Shown in pieces: positions 14,548 through 20,795 of a stretch of DNA of 43,230 bases. The stretch comes from Candidatus Uhrbacteria bacterium RIFCSPHIGHO2_02_FULL_46_47. Lineage in GTDB: Bacteria > Patescibacteriota > Patescibacteriia > GWA2-47-26. Below the pieces are notes generated by a model, which saw nothing but the letters and a program-made list of their open reading frames with translations, had not been told where the DNA came from and did no database searches. The stretch lies in NCBI GenBank assembly GCA_001790815.1, contig MGDU01000011.1, positions 1 to 43,230 of the forward strand. The letters are read 5' to 3'. How positions within the stretch are numbered: position 1 is the stretch's first letter; each line of letters begins with the position of its first letter. Both the position numbers and the translations under genes were made by a program.

Positions 14548-14874
14548 TTAGCAAAGGGTAACTATTTTATCACTTTCCTCAGTTAACCGCACTAAATCTT
14601 CCATCGTACCCACCGGACAGACTTTGCTTTCCTGTTTATCGCGAGCATGCAAACAGGTTTTGCACGCACGCATAACTCCGCCCTGTGCCTTGAATTCTTG
14701 AAGTTTAGCGCGCAAATCAAATACTTCAGTATCTTCAATATCTTCAAGCTCTACTCCTTCATTAAAAAGCATAATAGTCACCGCATGGCCGGCTTTCAAC
14801 AACGCTATACTATATCGCAGCGCATTCCAAACATGCTCTGGATTGTTGGACTGTAGGATTATGCCTATTTTCAT
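14548..14874 (-). CDS. DsrE/DsrF-like sulfur-relay family protein
   Basis: 108 aa. KIGIILQSNNPEHVWNALRYSIALLKAGHAVTIMLFNEGVE is the typical DsrE/F alpha-beta start, and RACKTCLHARD contains paired Cys (C71, C74) in the usual active-site area; C86 and the terminal C108 add two more. The family includes sulfur-transfer subunits and peroxiredoxin-like proteins, usually cytoplasmic. Its place at the end of a thiol-redox operon fits a sulfur or thiol-handling role, but no partner that would fix the function is visible. Confidence 0.75.
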   Translation of the reverse strand: MKIGIILQSNNPEHVWNALRYSIALLKAGHAVTIMLFNEGVELEDIEDTEVFDLRAKLQEFKAQGGVMRACKTCLHARDKQESKVCPVGTMEDLVRLTEESDKIVTLC

Positions 14875-14918
14875 ACCTTTAATAACTGTACAAAGTTTAG
14901 CTTTGTATACAAATCGTA

Positions 14919-15566
14919 TTATGATTTCTGACTCACTGCAATAAAAATACTTCCACTATTGAAAGAATCAATCCGCGCATTGCCAAATACTTTGTTAAGC
15001 GTCAATGGTATATTTTTACGATAATCCCAATTGGTCGTGTACACAAATAAAAAACGCAACAATGGATTAAATATACGCCAAAATCCATCAAACTTTTTGG
15101 CATCTAGTACTGCAAATCGCGCACCATCTTTCAGTGCCGTAGCTACACGCAAAATAGCTGATTCATGATCTGGCATTGCGCTCAATCCTAAAGTACATAG
15201 CGCCCCATCAAGCCGGTTGGCTGGTAAATTCAACTTTGCCGCATCGCCTTGTGCAAATTCAATGTTGTGCCAGTTATGCGCGTTTGTGCGAGAGCGCGCC
15301 GCATCCAGCATACCTACACTATAATCAAAGGCAATGATTTGGCCTTCTGCACCAACTGCATTTTCCAGTAGCGCAAAATTTTTTCCATTACCGCAGGCAA
15401 GATCAAGTACAGTGTCACCTTTCTTGATTCCCATCGCCTCAACAGCACGCTGGCGCAATTTTTGTTCTTTTCCCAAAAACACCAACCATGAACCTGCCGC
15501 ATAAACCAGCGCGTGTTTTCCATACCAATTGTAAATACGCGCGCCAAACCCAAGTTTCCATCGCAT
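14919..15566 (-). CDS. SAM-dependent class I methyltransferase
   Basis: About 215 aa from the ATG at 15564-15566, which lies 4 nt after the preceding stop; the frame is open further upstream but would overlap the preceding membrane-protein gene by 41 nt. Motif I is VLDLACGNGKNFALL, motif II has IIAFDYSVGML, then FAQGDAAKLNLPANRLDGAL and a late motif FAVLDAKKF. The overall pattern resembles UbiE/COQ5-like small-molecule or lipid methyltransferases. Near the C-terminus FWRIFNPLLRFLFVYTTNWDYRKNI may form an amphipathic or membrane-associated segment. Substrate unknown. Confidence 0.75.
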   Translation of the reverse strand: MRWKLGFGARIYNWYGKHALVYAAGSWLVFLGKEQKLRQRAVEAMGIKKGDTVLDLACGNGKNFALLENAVGAEGQIIAFDYSVGMLDAARSRTNAHNWHNIEFAQGDAAKLNLPANRLDGALCTLGLSAMPDHESAILRVATALKDGARFAVLDAKKFDGFWRIFNPLLRFLFVYTTNWDYRKNIPLTLNKVFGNARIDSFNSGSIFIAVSQKS

Positions 15567-15570
15567 ACCC

Positions 15571-15840
15571 TTAGCGCACTCTTGCTCCAAACCAATTCCA
15601 AAGCGCGGCAAAAACCCATCCTACTGCATAACCGCTAATCCACGCTAAGATCACCCCCACAACTGCCATACCTAACTGAAATTGGCCAAGTACATGCCCA
15701 TCAGTCAAGAAATGTTTTGCATGCCAATAGTTTGCAAGACTCTGGCCCATTCCTAATCCAACCACTACAACCCATAACAGATGCATAAGTCCAAAAAGCG
15801 TGCCCAGTGTCAAACCCGCCTGATTTTTATTGAAAGTCAT
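15571..15840 (-). CDS. Small membrane protein (three predicted TM segments)
   Basis: 89 aa from the ATG at 15838-15840, chosen because a strong AAAGGAGG lies just upstream; the frame is open further but without such a site. GTLFGLMHLLWVVVVGLGMG, FQLGMAVVGVILAWISGYAVG and a short C-terminal GWVFAALWNWF are hydrophobic. The arrangement resembles short membrane proteins frequent in Patescibacteria genomes; function unknown. It has its own candidate promoter at 15874-15902 and is directly followed by the methyltransferase. Confidence 0.6.
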   Translation of the reverse strand: MTFNKNQAGLTLGTLFGLMHLLWVVVVGLGMGQSLANYWHAKHFLTDGHVLGQFQLGMAVVGVILAWISGYAVGWVFAALWNWFGARVR

Positions 15841-15873
15841 ATTCCCACCTCCTTTCTGGTAGTAACTCCATAT

Positions 15874-15902
15874 ATTATACACCAATGACGCATTAATGAC
15901 AG
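15874..15902 (-). promoter_or_regulatory. Internal promoter for the 15571-15840 gene
   Basis: Minus strand CTGTCA, 17-nt spacer, TATAAT (15874-15879). It overlaps the end of the upstream small gene and lies 33 nt before the ATG, followed by a strong Shine-Dalgarno. Confidence 0.5.
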
Positions 15903-16042
15903 CAACTATGATCTTCCTTGTCTTTCGTATTATGTGAAGTATCTCCATGACCTTCTGGATTGTGATTTGATTGTTTACGCGTAATTTCCTTTACGATCCA
16001 AACCACAAGCCCAATGCCTAAAACCCAATATAATATCATCAT
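15893..16042 (-). CDS. Small membrane-anchored His/Cys-rich protein (49 aa)
   Basis: The ATG at 16040-16042 opens a 49-codon frame ending in TAA. The first 18 residues (MMILYWVLGIGLVVWIVK) form one membrane helix; the tail is polar and rich in metal ligands: NHNPEGHGDTSH and a terminal DHSCCH. Five His and a Cys pair after one membrane helix suggest metal binding at the membrane. It sits among copper/thiol-redox genes, in the same orientation and with short spacing. I do not recognise a named family. Confidence 0.6.
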   Translation of the reverse strand: MMILYWVLGIGLVVWIVKEITRKQSNHNPEGHGDTSHNTKDKEDHSCCH

Positions 16043-16052
16043 ATATGTATTT

Positions 16053-16134
16053 GTCACTGAGAGCTGTCAGCATTGACATCTCTCAGTGACGGAATCCGTC
16101 ACGCAGTGTTGTACTTCGCACGGCACTGAGTGAC
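16053..16134. repeat. GTCACTGAG-type repeat, copy A
   Basis: An 82-bp compound repeat with several complementary segments (GTCACTGAGAG / CTCTCAGTGAC, GACGGAATCCGTC, CAGTG..CACTG). It is closely similar, in the same orientation, to 16616-16698; the two flank the gene at 16137-16607. Confidence 0.85.
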
Positions 16135-16136
16135 AC

Positions 16137-16607
16137 TTACCATGAAAACTCGCGTGCCGGAATACCGGCAATGTCGCGCACAATGAGCTTCCATGGACCT
16201 TCGACCTTTGCAAATGAAACTTTAAGGGTTTGATGGTGTCCACTCCCTTCCGGCACAATATTATTTGGCACAGTATCTTTTCCCGCGGCGTCTTCCAACA
16301 CAATCTGCGTTTGCGGATTAAACGCGCTCATATCCACTGTGTGAGTATTTATAGCAATTTCAAATTTCCATATTGGTGCGCTTGGTCCGATATTCTGCGG
16401 CGTTACGCTCACTGTCACATCGCCTTCGCTGTTTTCTTTCGTGGGCGAATTTGCCGTCACTGAGTGATTTTGGCTCCCACCACTCCGTGACGAAGATGGT
16501 GTTAAAGCGGTCACTGTATCTTTGCGCGCAACCACAAAAAGAACAGCCCCGGCGGTAATTACTCCCAGCACCGTGTATAATAATGATTTTTCAATTTTGA
16601 TGACCAT
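16137..16607 (-). CDS. Membrane-anchored extracytoplasmic protein of unknown function
   Basis: 156 aa. An N-terminal anchor (LLYTVLGVITAGAVLFVVA) is followed by a low-complexity Ser/Asn linker and a beta-rich domain from about residue 63: VTVSVTPQNIG, WKFEIAINTHTVDMSAFN, IVLEDAAG, GHHQTLKVSF and LIVRDIAGIPAREFSW. Similar domains are, from memory, found beside redox and copper genes in other bacteria, but no function is established. The linker contains a degenerate GTCACTGAG..CTCCGTGAC palindrome (16456-16491), and longer copies of the same repeat flank the gene on both sides. The stop codon is 3 nt from copy A. Confidence 0.6.
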   Translation of the reverse strand: MVIKIEKSLLYTVLGVITAGAVLFVVARKDTVTALTPSSSRSGGSQNHSVTANSPTKENSEGDVTVSVTPQNIGPSAPIWKFEIAINTHTVDMSAFNPQTQIVLEDAAGKDTVPNNIVPEGSGHHQTLKVSFAKVEGPWKLIVRDIAGIPAREFSW

Positions 16608-16615
16608 ATTCTTAC

Positions 16616-16698
16616 GTCACTGAGAGCTGTCAGAATTGACATCTCTCAGTGACGGAATCCGTCACCCAGTGTTGTCGCGTACGACAGCACTGGGTGAC
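16616..16698. repeat. GTCACTGAG-type repeat, copy B
   Basis: An 83-bp direct copy of 16053-16134 with local differences. Its proximal part supplies the last ~17 codons and the stop of the membrane-protein gene at 16646-17113. Confidence 0.85.
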
Positions 16699-17113
16699 TC
16701 CCTGCTCTTAGTGACTTAATTAGATACCCGATTCCGGCCAGATTAAATACAACACCAACCGCGAAAATCCAAGTTTGATATTGCCCGACAAATGTTACAA
16801 GTCCGGTTACTCCCAAAATTGGCAGTACATTTACAAGATAATGCGTGCAACAGGCAAGCATTGCGCCGCCGGAGGTAGTGCCGGTAACTCCCAACATTTT
16901 CCCGGACATCCGCGCTTTGTGCAACGCGCGCGCGTAACTGAAAAGCCCAACCTGCACGCCAAATCCCACAGCAAGCGTAATAATCCAATACCAGTTCAAG
17001 GAAAACTGCGCTTTTGTGTATGCCCAGCCGGATATTTGTGACAGCACAATAAAGTAGACTGTCAGAAGTGCGCTGGTGCCAATAACTCCAAATATAATTG
17101 CGCGATACCGCAT
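16646..17113 (-). CDS. Four-TM membrane protein with CCTHY motif (possible metal or thiol carrier)
   Basis: 155 aa with four hydrophobic segments. Between the second and third lies TTSGGAMLACCTHYLVNVLP, with C88, C89 and H91 just at or inside the membrane, a pattern reminiscent of small heavy-metal or thiol-active membrane proteins. Residues about 139-155 (SHPVLSYATTLGDGFRH) are encoded by repeat copy B, which also provides the stop codon, so the natural C-terminus has been replaced. Part of the redox operon. The family name is not certain. Confidence 0.55.
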   Translation of the reverse strand: MRYRAIIFGVIGTSALLTVYFIVLSQISGWAYTKAQFSLNWYWIITLAVGFGVQVGLFSYARALHKARMSGKMLGVTGTTSGGAMLACCTHYLVNVLPILGVTGLVTFVGQYQTWIFAVGVVFNLAGIGYLIKSLRAGSHPVLSYATTLGDGFRH

Positions 17114-17125
17114 ATTATCATTTAC

Positions 17126-17201
17126 CCGTAGCGCGGGGTTTTATGCCCCGCCAAGCGGCACACCTGCCTGCCGGCAAGGCAGGTAAAGTGCCGCGCTACC
17201 A
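17126..17201. repeat. Nested palindromic repeat between genes
   Basis: GTAGCGCGG is mirrored by CCGCGCTAC at the far end. Inside are GGGGTTTTATGCCCC, GCGGCAC/GTGCCGC and CCTGCCTGCCGGCAAGGCAG. A GCAGGCTAAAGACCTGC element follows at 17206-17226, related to 19499-19550 and to the insertion in alaS (42444-42502). Confidence 0.8.
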
Positions 17202-17224
17202 TTGCGCAGGCTAAAGACCTGCGA

Positions 17225-17596
17225 CTACAATTCTTCATTCGGCAGTACGCATCCGCTTTCACGGGCAAGTTTTTCCAGACCCTGTTCCCCTACCAGTTTG
17301 CGCCCATCTTTAAATATCCATGTTGGATAACCATCCACTCCCATATCCAGACATTTTTTGGGATTTTGCGGACATTCCACATAGGGCACGTATTTGAACG
17401 CACTGCCAAACTCTTTTTTCTCCTTTTGGCAGTGCGGACACCAATCCGCGCCGTACATGGCAACTTCCTTTTCCGCTAAACACTGCGCAAACGGATCAAG
17501 CGGACTGGGAGCATCGTTTGACGAAAGACTTTCCAGCCACACTCCCCCGCTAATTATTACAGTAAGCGCGATTATTCCGTATAGATATTTTCTCAT
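17225..17596 (-). CDS. Membrane-anchored thioredoxin-fold protein (CPHC active site)
   Basis: 123 aa from the ATG at 17594-17596, 1 nt after the preceding stop; an upstream extension would overlap that gene. An N-terminal membrane helix (YGIIALTVIISGGVWL) is followed by a thioredoxin fold: VAMYGADWCPHCQKEKKEF with active-site C53 and C56, and GYPTW with the cis-Pro P91. The CPHC dipeptide is that of DsbA-type or VKOR-partner thioredoxins. It would act outside the cytoplasmic membrane, exchanging disulfides with the adjacent CPVC and CcdA-like membrane proteins. Confidence 0.85.
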   Translation of the reverse strand: MRKYLYGIIALTVIISGGVWLESLSSNDAPSPLDPFAQCLAEKEVAMYGADWCPHCQKEKKEFGSAFKYVPYVECPQNPKKCLDMGVDGYPTWIFKDGRKLVGEQGLEKLARESGCVLPNEEL

Positions 17597-17597
17597 A

Positions 17598-18068
17598 CTA
17601 GCAACATTTTTCCAATCCTTTTTCAATTTTCTGTACATCCGAATCATCACTGCGATGCGGGGTATGCGGTTCCGGTTTTGCCTTGCGTACAAAAAACGCA
17701 TACATCAGCAGACAAAGAGCAATCAATTCGCCAAACCACACGCTCCAGTTCAAGCGCAGTACTACATTATACACCAGCGGAAAACCAATGCTCATCACAA
17801 TCAATTTCCAGATAACCGGATTTTGCGCGGGCCAACGATATGATTTTTCGCCTTGATAACCAATGCCAACAACCGATCCACCCATAAGTATAGCAATAGG
17901 CAAAAGATAAGTTGCCTCTGGTAATCGCCCGGCAAGCATAAGAGCGCCAAGCACAAGCCATGTGCCGGAAACCCCGGCGCAAACCGGGCAAATCTTATAC
18001 GGCAATAATTGACTTATTCCCCAAGCAATGCCGGTAATAACTATAATAGAGATAACTGCGATTATCAT
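17598..18068 (-). CDS. Polytopic membrane protein with CPVC motif, probable thiol-redox partner
   Basis: 156 aa, four to five hydrophobic segments. YKICPVCAGVSGTW places C27-x2-C30 at the start of the second membrane helix, and the protein ends in a Cys pair (C155, C156). The membrane CXXC recalls VKOR-like and other quinone- or thioredoxin-coupled oxidoreductases, but the remaining VKOR Cys residues are not evident, so the name is open. It is 1 nt upstream of the CPHC thioredoxin gene and 4 nt downstream of the CcdA-like gene. Confidence 0.55.
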   Translation of the reverse strand: MIIAVISIIVITGIAWGISQLLPYKICPVCAGVSGTWLVLGALMLAGRLPEATYLLPIAILMGGSVVGIGYQGEKSYRWPAQNPVIWKLIVMSIGFPLVYNVVLRLNWSVWFGELIALCLLMYAFFVRKAKPEPHTPHRSDDSDVQKIEKGLEKCC

Positions 18069-18072
18069 ATGA

Positions 18073-18858
18073 TTAAAGAAGGAAAAATATTATGCCAAGA
18101 ATTATCATCGCTATACCTCCCCAAAGCCGCATACCCCTGCGCTCCTGCTGTTGCCAGGATTGCATTTTACCAATCAAACTTTTATCCGCGGCAATACCAA
18201 GAATAATCACAAGCGGCAGGACAAAAAGAATATTGTAATATAGTAAATACGCCAGACCTTTCGCATATGTTGCTTTATCATGTAAAAGCCCGAGTACCAT
18301 CAGGTACGGCCCACCGGTGCAAGGAAACTCGCATAACCCAACCAACACACCCAGCACAAACGCGGTTGGAATTGATCCTTTTTCCATGAGTATCGCCATT
18401 TTGTGATGTGCCGCGTGCGGAATTTTGAGCTTAATCGGGAAGCGCGGGAAGAATTCATTGATAAGATTTATTCCGCCCAGCACAACCAGAAGCCCGGCCC
18501 CTACTTTTGCCATAAAGTGCGGGGTATTGAAGATGTGCAACGCATGCAAAAGTCCCAGGCCAATTGCAATATATACAGTGAATAATCCAAGAATATACAC
18601 ACCGCCGATTTTCCATATTCCCGAGCGCAATTTTCCAATGCTTAAAAGAAACGCAATAGTAAGCAAAAGCACGGAAAACGCGCACGGATTAATACTGTCA
18701 ATGAGTGCCGCCACGGTAACCAGCGGAAACATCCATTGGCCGCTATTGCTCATTTTCCACAGCGCGGTTGTGCCAATGTTTTGTGATTGGAGTATGGCAA
18801 CCGCGCTAAAGAGTAAAACAGCAACTGCAATAAGCGTAATGAGTTTTTTGTATTTCAT
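18073..18858 (-). CDS. CcdA/DsbD-like transmembrane thiol-disulfide transporter
   Basis: 261 aa. The two membrane Cys of the CcdA/DsbD-beta family are present: DSINPCAFSVLLLTIAFL (C59) and VGLCEFPCTGGPYLMVL (C176, C180). About six to seven hydrophobic segments span the protein. The family carries electrons from cytoplasmic thioredoxin across the membrane to extracytoplasmic thioredoxin-like proteins, a role that fits the CPHC protein two genes away. The His-rich PHAAHHK at about 148-153 falls in a loop. An AGGGCTAAGTCCT repeat (18865-18897) separates it from the upstream gene. Confidence 0.85.
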   Translation of the reverse strand: MKYKKLITLIAVAVLLFSAVAILQSQNIGTTALWKMSNSGQWMFPLVTVAALIDSINPCAFSVLLLTIAFLLSIGKLRSGIWKIGGVYILGLFTVYIAIGLGLLHALHIFNTPHFMAKVGAGLLVVLGGINLINEFFPRFPIKLKIPHAAHHKMAILMEKGSIPTAFVLGVLVGLCEFPCTGGPYLMVLGLLHDKATYAKGLAYLLYYNILFVLPLVIILGIAADKSLIGKMQSWQQQERRGMRLWGGIAMIILGIIFFLL

Positions 18859-18864
18859 AATTTT

Positions 18865-18897
18865 CAGGGCTAAGTCCTACAGTAGGGCTTAGCCCTT
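18865..18897. repeat. AGGGCTTAGCCCT-type repeat between genes
   Basis: CAGGGCTAAGTCCT and AGGGCTTAGCCCT as a pair, the same motif pair found in frame inside copB at 6032-6069. Confidence 0.75.
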
Positions 18898-18905
18898 CAC
18901 AATTT

Positions 18906-19433
18906 TTAAGGCGTAACAAATGCGGAAAATTTAAGTTCAAACGGCTTGCCGGCGTTATTATCAAGATAGACCACGCGGCTTATTTTGCCCACTCCGGCCG
19001 GCCCATGCGCCGACGGATCAAAAGTAACCGCAATTTCAACTTCCTGACCAGAATTTAATGTTTGATCAATGCTGGGAACAACTCCGTGTCCGGGCATGCC
19101 AAACGGACCGTAAGTTTGCCCGTCCTTCATCATTGAGGCGGTTGTGCACATGCAAGAAGTATACATCTTCTTTACAATAACCGGATCCGCACTGGTGTTT
19201 TTTACTTTGAATATGTGCGTTACTTTTCCCGCGGCCATGGAAATTGTGCCAAAATCAAATGACGGCTCGTCCGCGACAAGCATTCCAACATTGGCATTTG
19301 CGGTCTCCTGCGATGCTGTTTCAGAGGGCGGGGTTGCTGACCAAACTAACAGCCAAATCGCTAGCACAAGCACGCCCGCGCCCAATATCTTGCTTTTATG
19401 TTTTTTGATAGCTAATTTTGTTGAGAGTTTCAT
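18906..19433 (-). CDS. DUF1573 domain protein, membrane-anchored
   Basis: 175 aa from the ATG at 19431-19433. An upstream extension exists but lacks a start context, and this Met begins a normal signal-anchor (KILGAGVLVLAIWLLVW). The extracytoplasmic part is a DUF1573 immunoglobulin-like domain: FDFGTISMAAGKVTHIFKVK, DPVIVKKMYTSCMCTTAS (C94, C96) and VTFDPSAHG. DUF1573 proteins are secreted or periplasmic and often adjoin cytochrome or redox genes; the two Cys could bind metal or form a redox pair. Confidence 0.8.
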   Translation of the reverse strand: MKLSTKLAIKKHKSKILGAGVLVLAIWLLVWSATPPSETASQETANANVGMLVADEPSFDFGTISMAAGKVTHIFKVKNTSADPVIVKKMYTSCMCTTASMMKDGQTYGPFGMPGHGVVPSIDQTLNSGQEVEIAVTFDPSAHGPAGVGKISRVVYLDNNAGKPFELKFSAFVTP

Positions 19434-19498
19434 ATTCTGTCCAAATAAATAATAATACACCCGGTTATTTGGGTGCATGATCCTTTTCTAATCTCTGT

Positions 19499-19551
19499 AG
19501 TCGCAGCTCTTTAGGCTGCGTCTGCGCCGGCTAAAGACCGGCGGCTACAAA
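19499..19551. repeat. TAGTCGCAG..CGGCTACAA-type repeat
   Basis: A pair of hairpin units (GCAGCTCTTTAGGCTGC and GCCGGCTAAAGACCGGC). Its end supplies the last codons and stop of the gene at 19531-19977. Confidence 0.8.
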
Positions 19552-19977
19552 TTCAATGCCATGCACCCATTGTGGTGCATAATTTTCACTTGACTCGTGA
19601 AGCGCGAGCCAGCGTGTAAAACGTCCGCGTGCGCGCATCCATATTTGCGCATTCATAATCGTAAAAAATGAAATGCTTTGGCCTTTTGTAGTGTCTATCT
19701 CGTTTGCGTTAAAGTACATTACGCGTCCGAGCAAAATAAAACTGGCGATCAAGGCCAAAAGTGCGCTCGTAATTAATGCCTGAGAAAATGACTTAAATAT
19801 CTTCAGATGAAAAAATACTGATCCTGTACCGGTGCCCTGTTCCATGCATCCATTCATGCCCTGCGCGGCAGATGCAATACAACCACCATGCGTTAAAGTA
19901 TGCCCCATTGCGATAAAACCAAACACCGCAATCCCAATAAAGCTAGAAAGCAATAGTATGCCAATGACTTTTCGCAT
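19531..19977 (-). CDS. Membrane protein of unknown function with repeat-derived C-terminus
   Basis: 148 aa from the ATG at 19975-19977. The N-terminal membrane helix (VIGILLLSSFIGIAVFGFIA) is followed by an external segment with HGGCIASAAQGMNGCME (two Cys), a second long hydrophobic stretch and a basic tail. The last residues (FVAAGL-stop) are encoded by the TAGTCGC-type repeat. Proteins with this short Cys-containing exterior loop are frequent among Patescibacteria membrane genes; function is unknown. Confidence 0.5.
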   Translation of the reverse strand: MRKVIGILLLSSFIGIAVFGFIAMGHTLTHGGCIASAAQGMNGCMEQGTGTGSVFFHLKIFKSFSQALITSALLALIASFILLGRVMYFNANEIDTTKGQSISFFTIMNAQIWMRARGRFTRWLALHESSENYAPQWVHGIEFVAAGL

Positions 19978-20017
19978 ATTATCCGATAATATCAACAATT
20001 ACATTTCATGTCAATCT

Positions 20018-20052
20018 TGGCTAGGCCACGGGGCTTCCTTGTGACCTAGCCA
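20018..20052. repeat. TGGCTAGG/CCTAGCCA inverted repeat
   Basis: Perfect 8-bp arms 19 bp apart between the DoxX-like gene and the next gene of the operon; the loop holds CACGG..CCTTGTG, which can pair further. Confidence 0.6.
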
Positions 20053-20066
20053 CAAAAATTTACAAT

Positions 20067-20444
20067 TTACCGCCACCACTCCTTAAACGACTTTGGCCAG
20101 CCAAGCATGAGCAAGAGCGCAAGCGGCGCGCCCCAGTTAGCCCATCGTTCTACAAAATCCCAAACCGGCTCTCCTGCAATCGGGCGAAGAAGCGCGGTCC
20201 AAAAACCCCAAACTGCCGCCCATAAAAGCGCTATACGAATCGGACGCGCAAGCACAATAAGCGCCACCAAAAGATCCATAATGCCAATCAGCGGCATAAG
20301 AGTGAGCGCCTGATCCGCGGAAAACCCCACGGCTTCAAAATACTTAATCCAGCCCGCTTTTTGCTGAAGCGCAAATACTCCATGGCCGAGGAATTCTCCA
20401 GCCACGGCAATACGCAAAATCCACTGAACAAATTTTCCATTCAT
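20067..20444 (-). CDS. DoxX-like membrane protein
   Basis: 125 aa with four hydrophobic segments. LRIAVAGEFLGHGVFAL, WIKYFEAVGFS, LMPLIGIMDLLVALIVLARP and LLRPIAGEPVWDFVERWANWGAP match the general DoxX-like pattern of a four-helix membrane protein. In other bacteria such proteins take part in membrane redox complexes, including thiol and sulfur oxidation. It is the second gene of the redox operon. Confidence 0.65.
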   Translation of the reverse strand: MNGKFVQWILRIAVAGEFLGHGVFALQQKAGWIKYFEAVGFSADQALTLMPLIGIMDLLVALIVLARPIRIALLWAAVWGFWTALLRPIAGEPVWDFVERWANWGAPLALLLMLGWPKSFKEWWR

Positions 20445-20469
20445 ATTGCGAATATTCTATATTTTAATT

Positions 20470-20739
20470 CTACTGCCCTTTTGACATGAATGCGTTATAG
20501 AGCAAGACAAAAATTGCGGAAAGTACCCAACCGTAAACAAACGCCTCAGCCAGCATAATAACTGCGCCGGATACATTCAACATTGAAAACCCCGGATGCC
20601 CAAGCCCGGCAAGTTGCTCCATAAACGCGCGCGCCTGACCAGTGAGCGTTGCCATGCGCACCATAGCAATCACATGCATAACTATCGCAAAAACGGAAAC
20701 CGTCCATCCAACGCGCGTGAAATTTAATTTGTGATCCAT
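20470..20739 (-). CDS. Small two-TM membrane protein (DUF5676-like)
   Basis: 89 aa. VGWTVSVFAIVMHVIAMVRM and MLAEAFVYGWVLSAIFVLLYNAF form two membrane helices around a short exterior loop with HPGFSMLNVSG. The order, including the closing YNAF, resembles DUF5676 proteins. It is the first gene of the redox operon, with one of the best ribosome-binding sites in the window (AAAGGAGGTGACC) and a good promoter 29 nt before the ATG. Confidence 0.6.
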   Translation of the reverse strand: MDHKLNFTRVGWTVSVFAIVMHVIAMVRMATLTGQARAFMEQLAGLGHPGFSMLNVSGAVIMLAEAFVYGWVLSAIFVLLYNAFMSKGQ

Positions 20740-20766
20740 ACGGTCACCTCCTTTCGTTATTATTTA

Positions 20767-20795
20767 AGTGTACTCCTTACTTATCCACAGGTCAA
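20767..20795 (-). promoter_or_regulatory. Promoter of the membrane redox operon
   Basis: Minus strand TTGACC (20790-20795), 17-nt spacer, TACACT (20767-20772). The -35 overlaps the stop codon of the upstream ATP-grasp gene. The spacer contains a DnaA-box-like TTATCCACA (20781-20789), and CACAGG..CCTGTG brackets the -35. Confidence 0.65.

Noticed and set aside
9539-20789. A replication origin, from TTATCCACA sites
   Set aside because: Only three isolated DnaA-like boxes are spread over 11 kb, with no cluster, no AT-rich unwinding region and no dnaA or dnaN gene.
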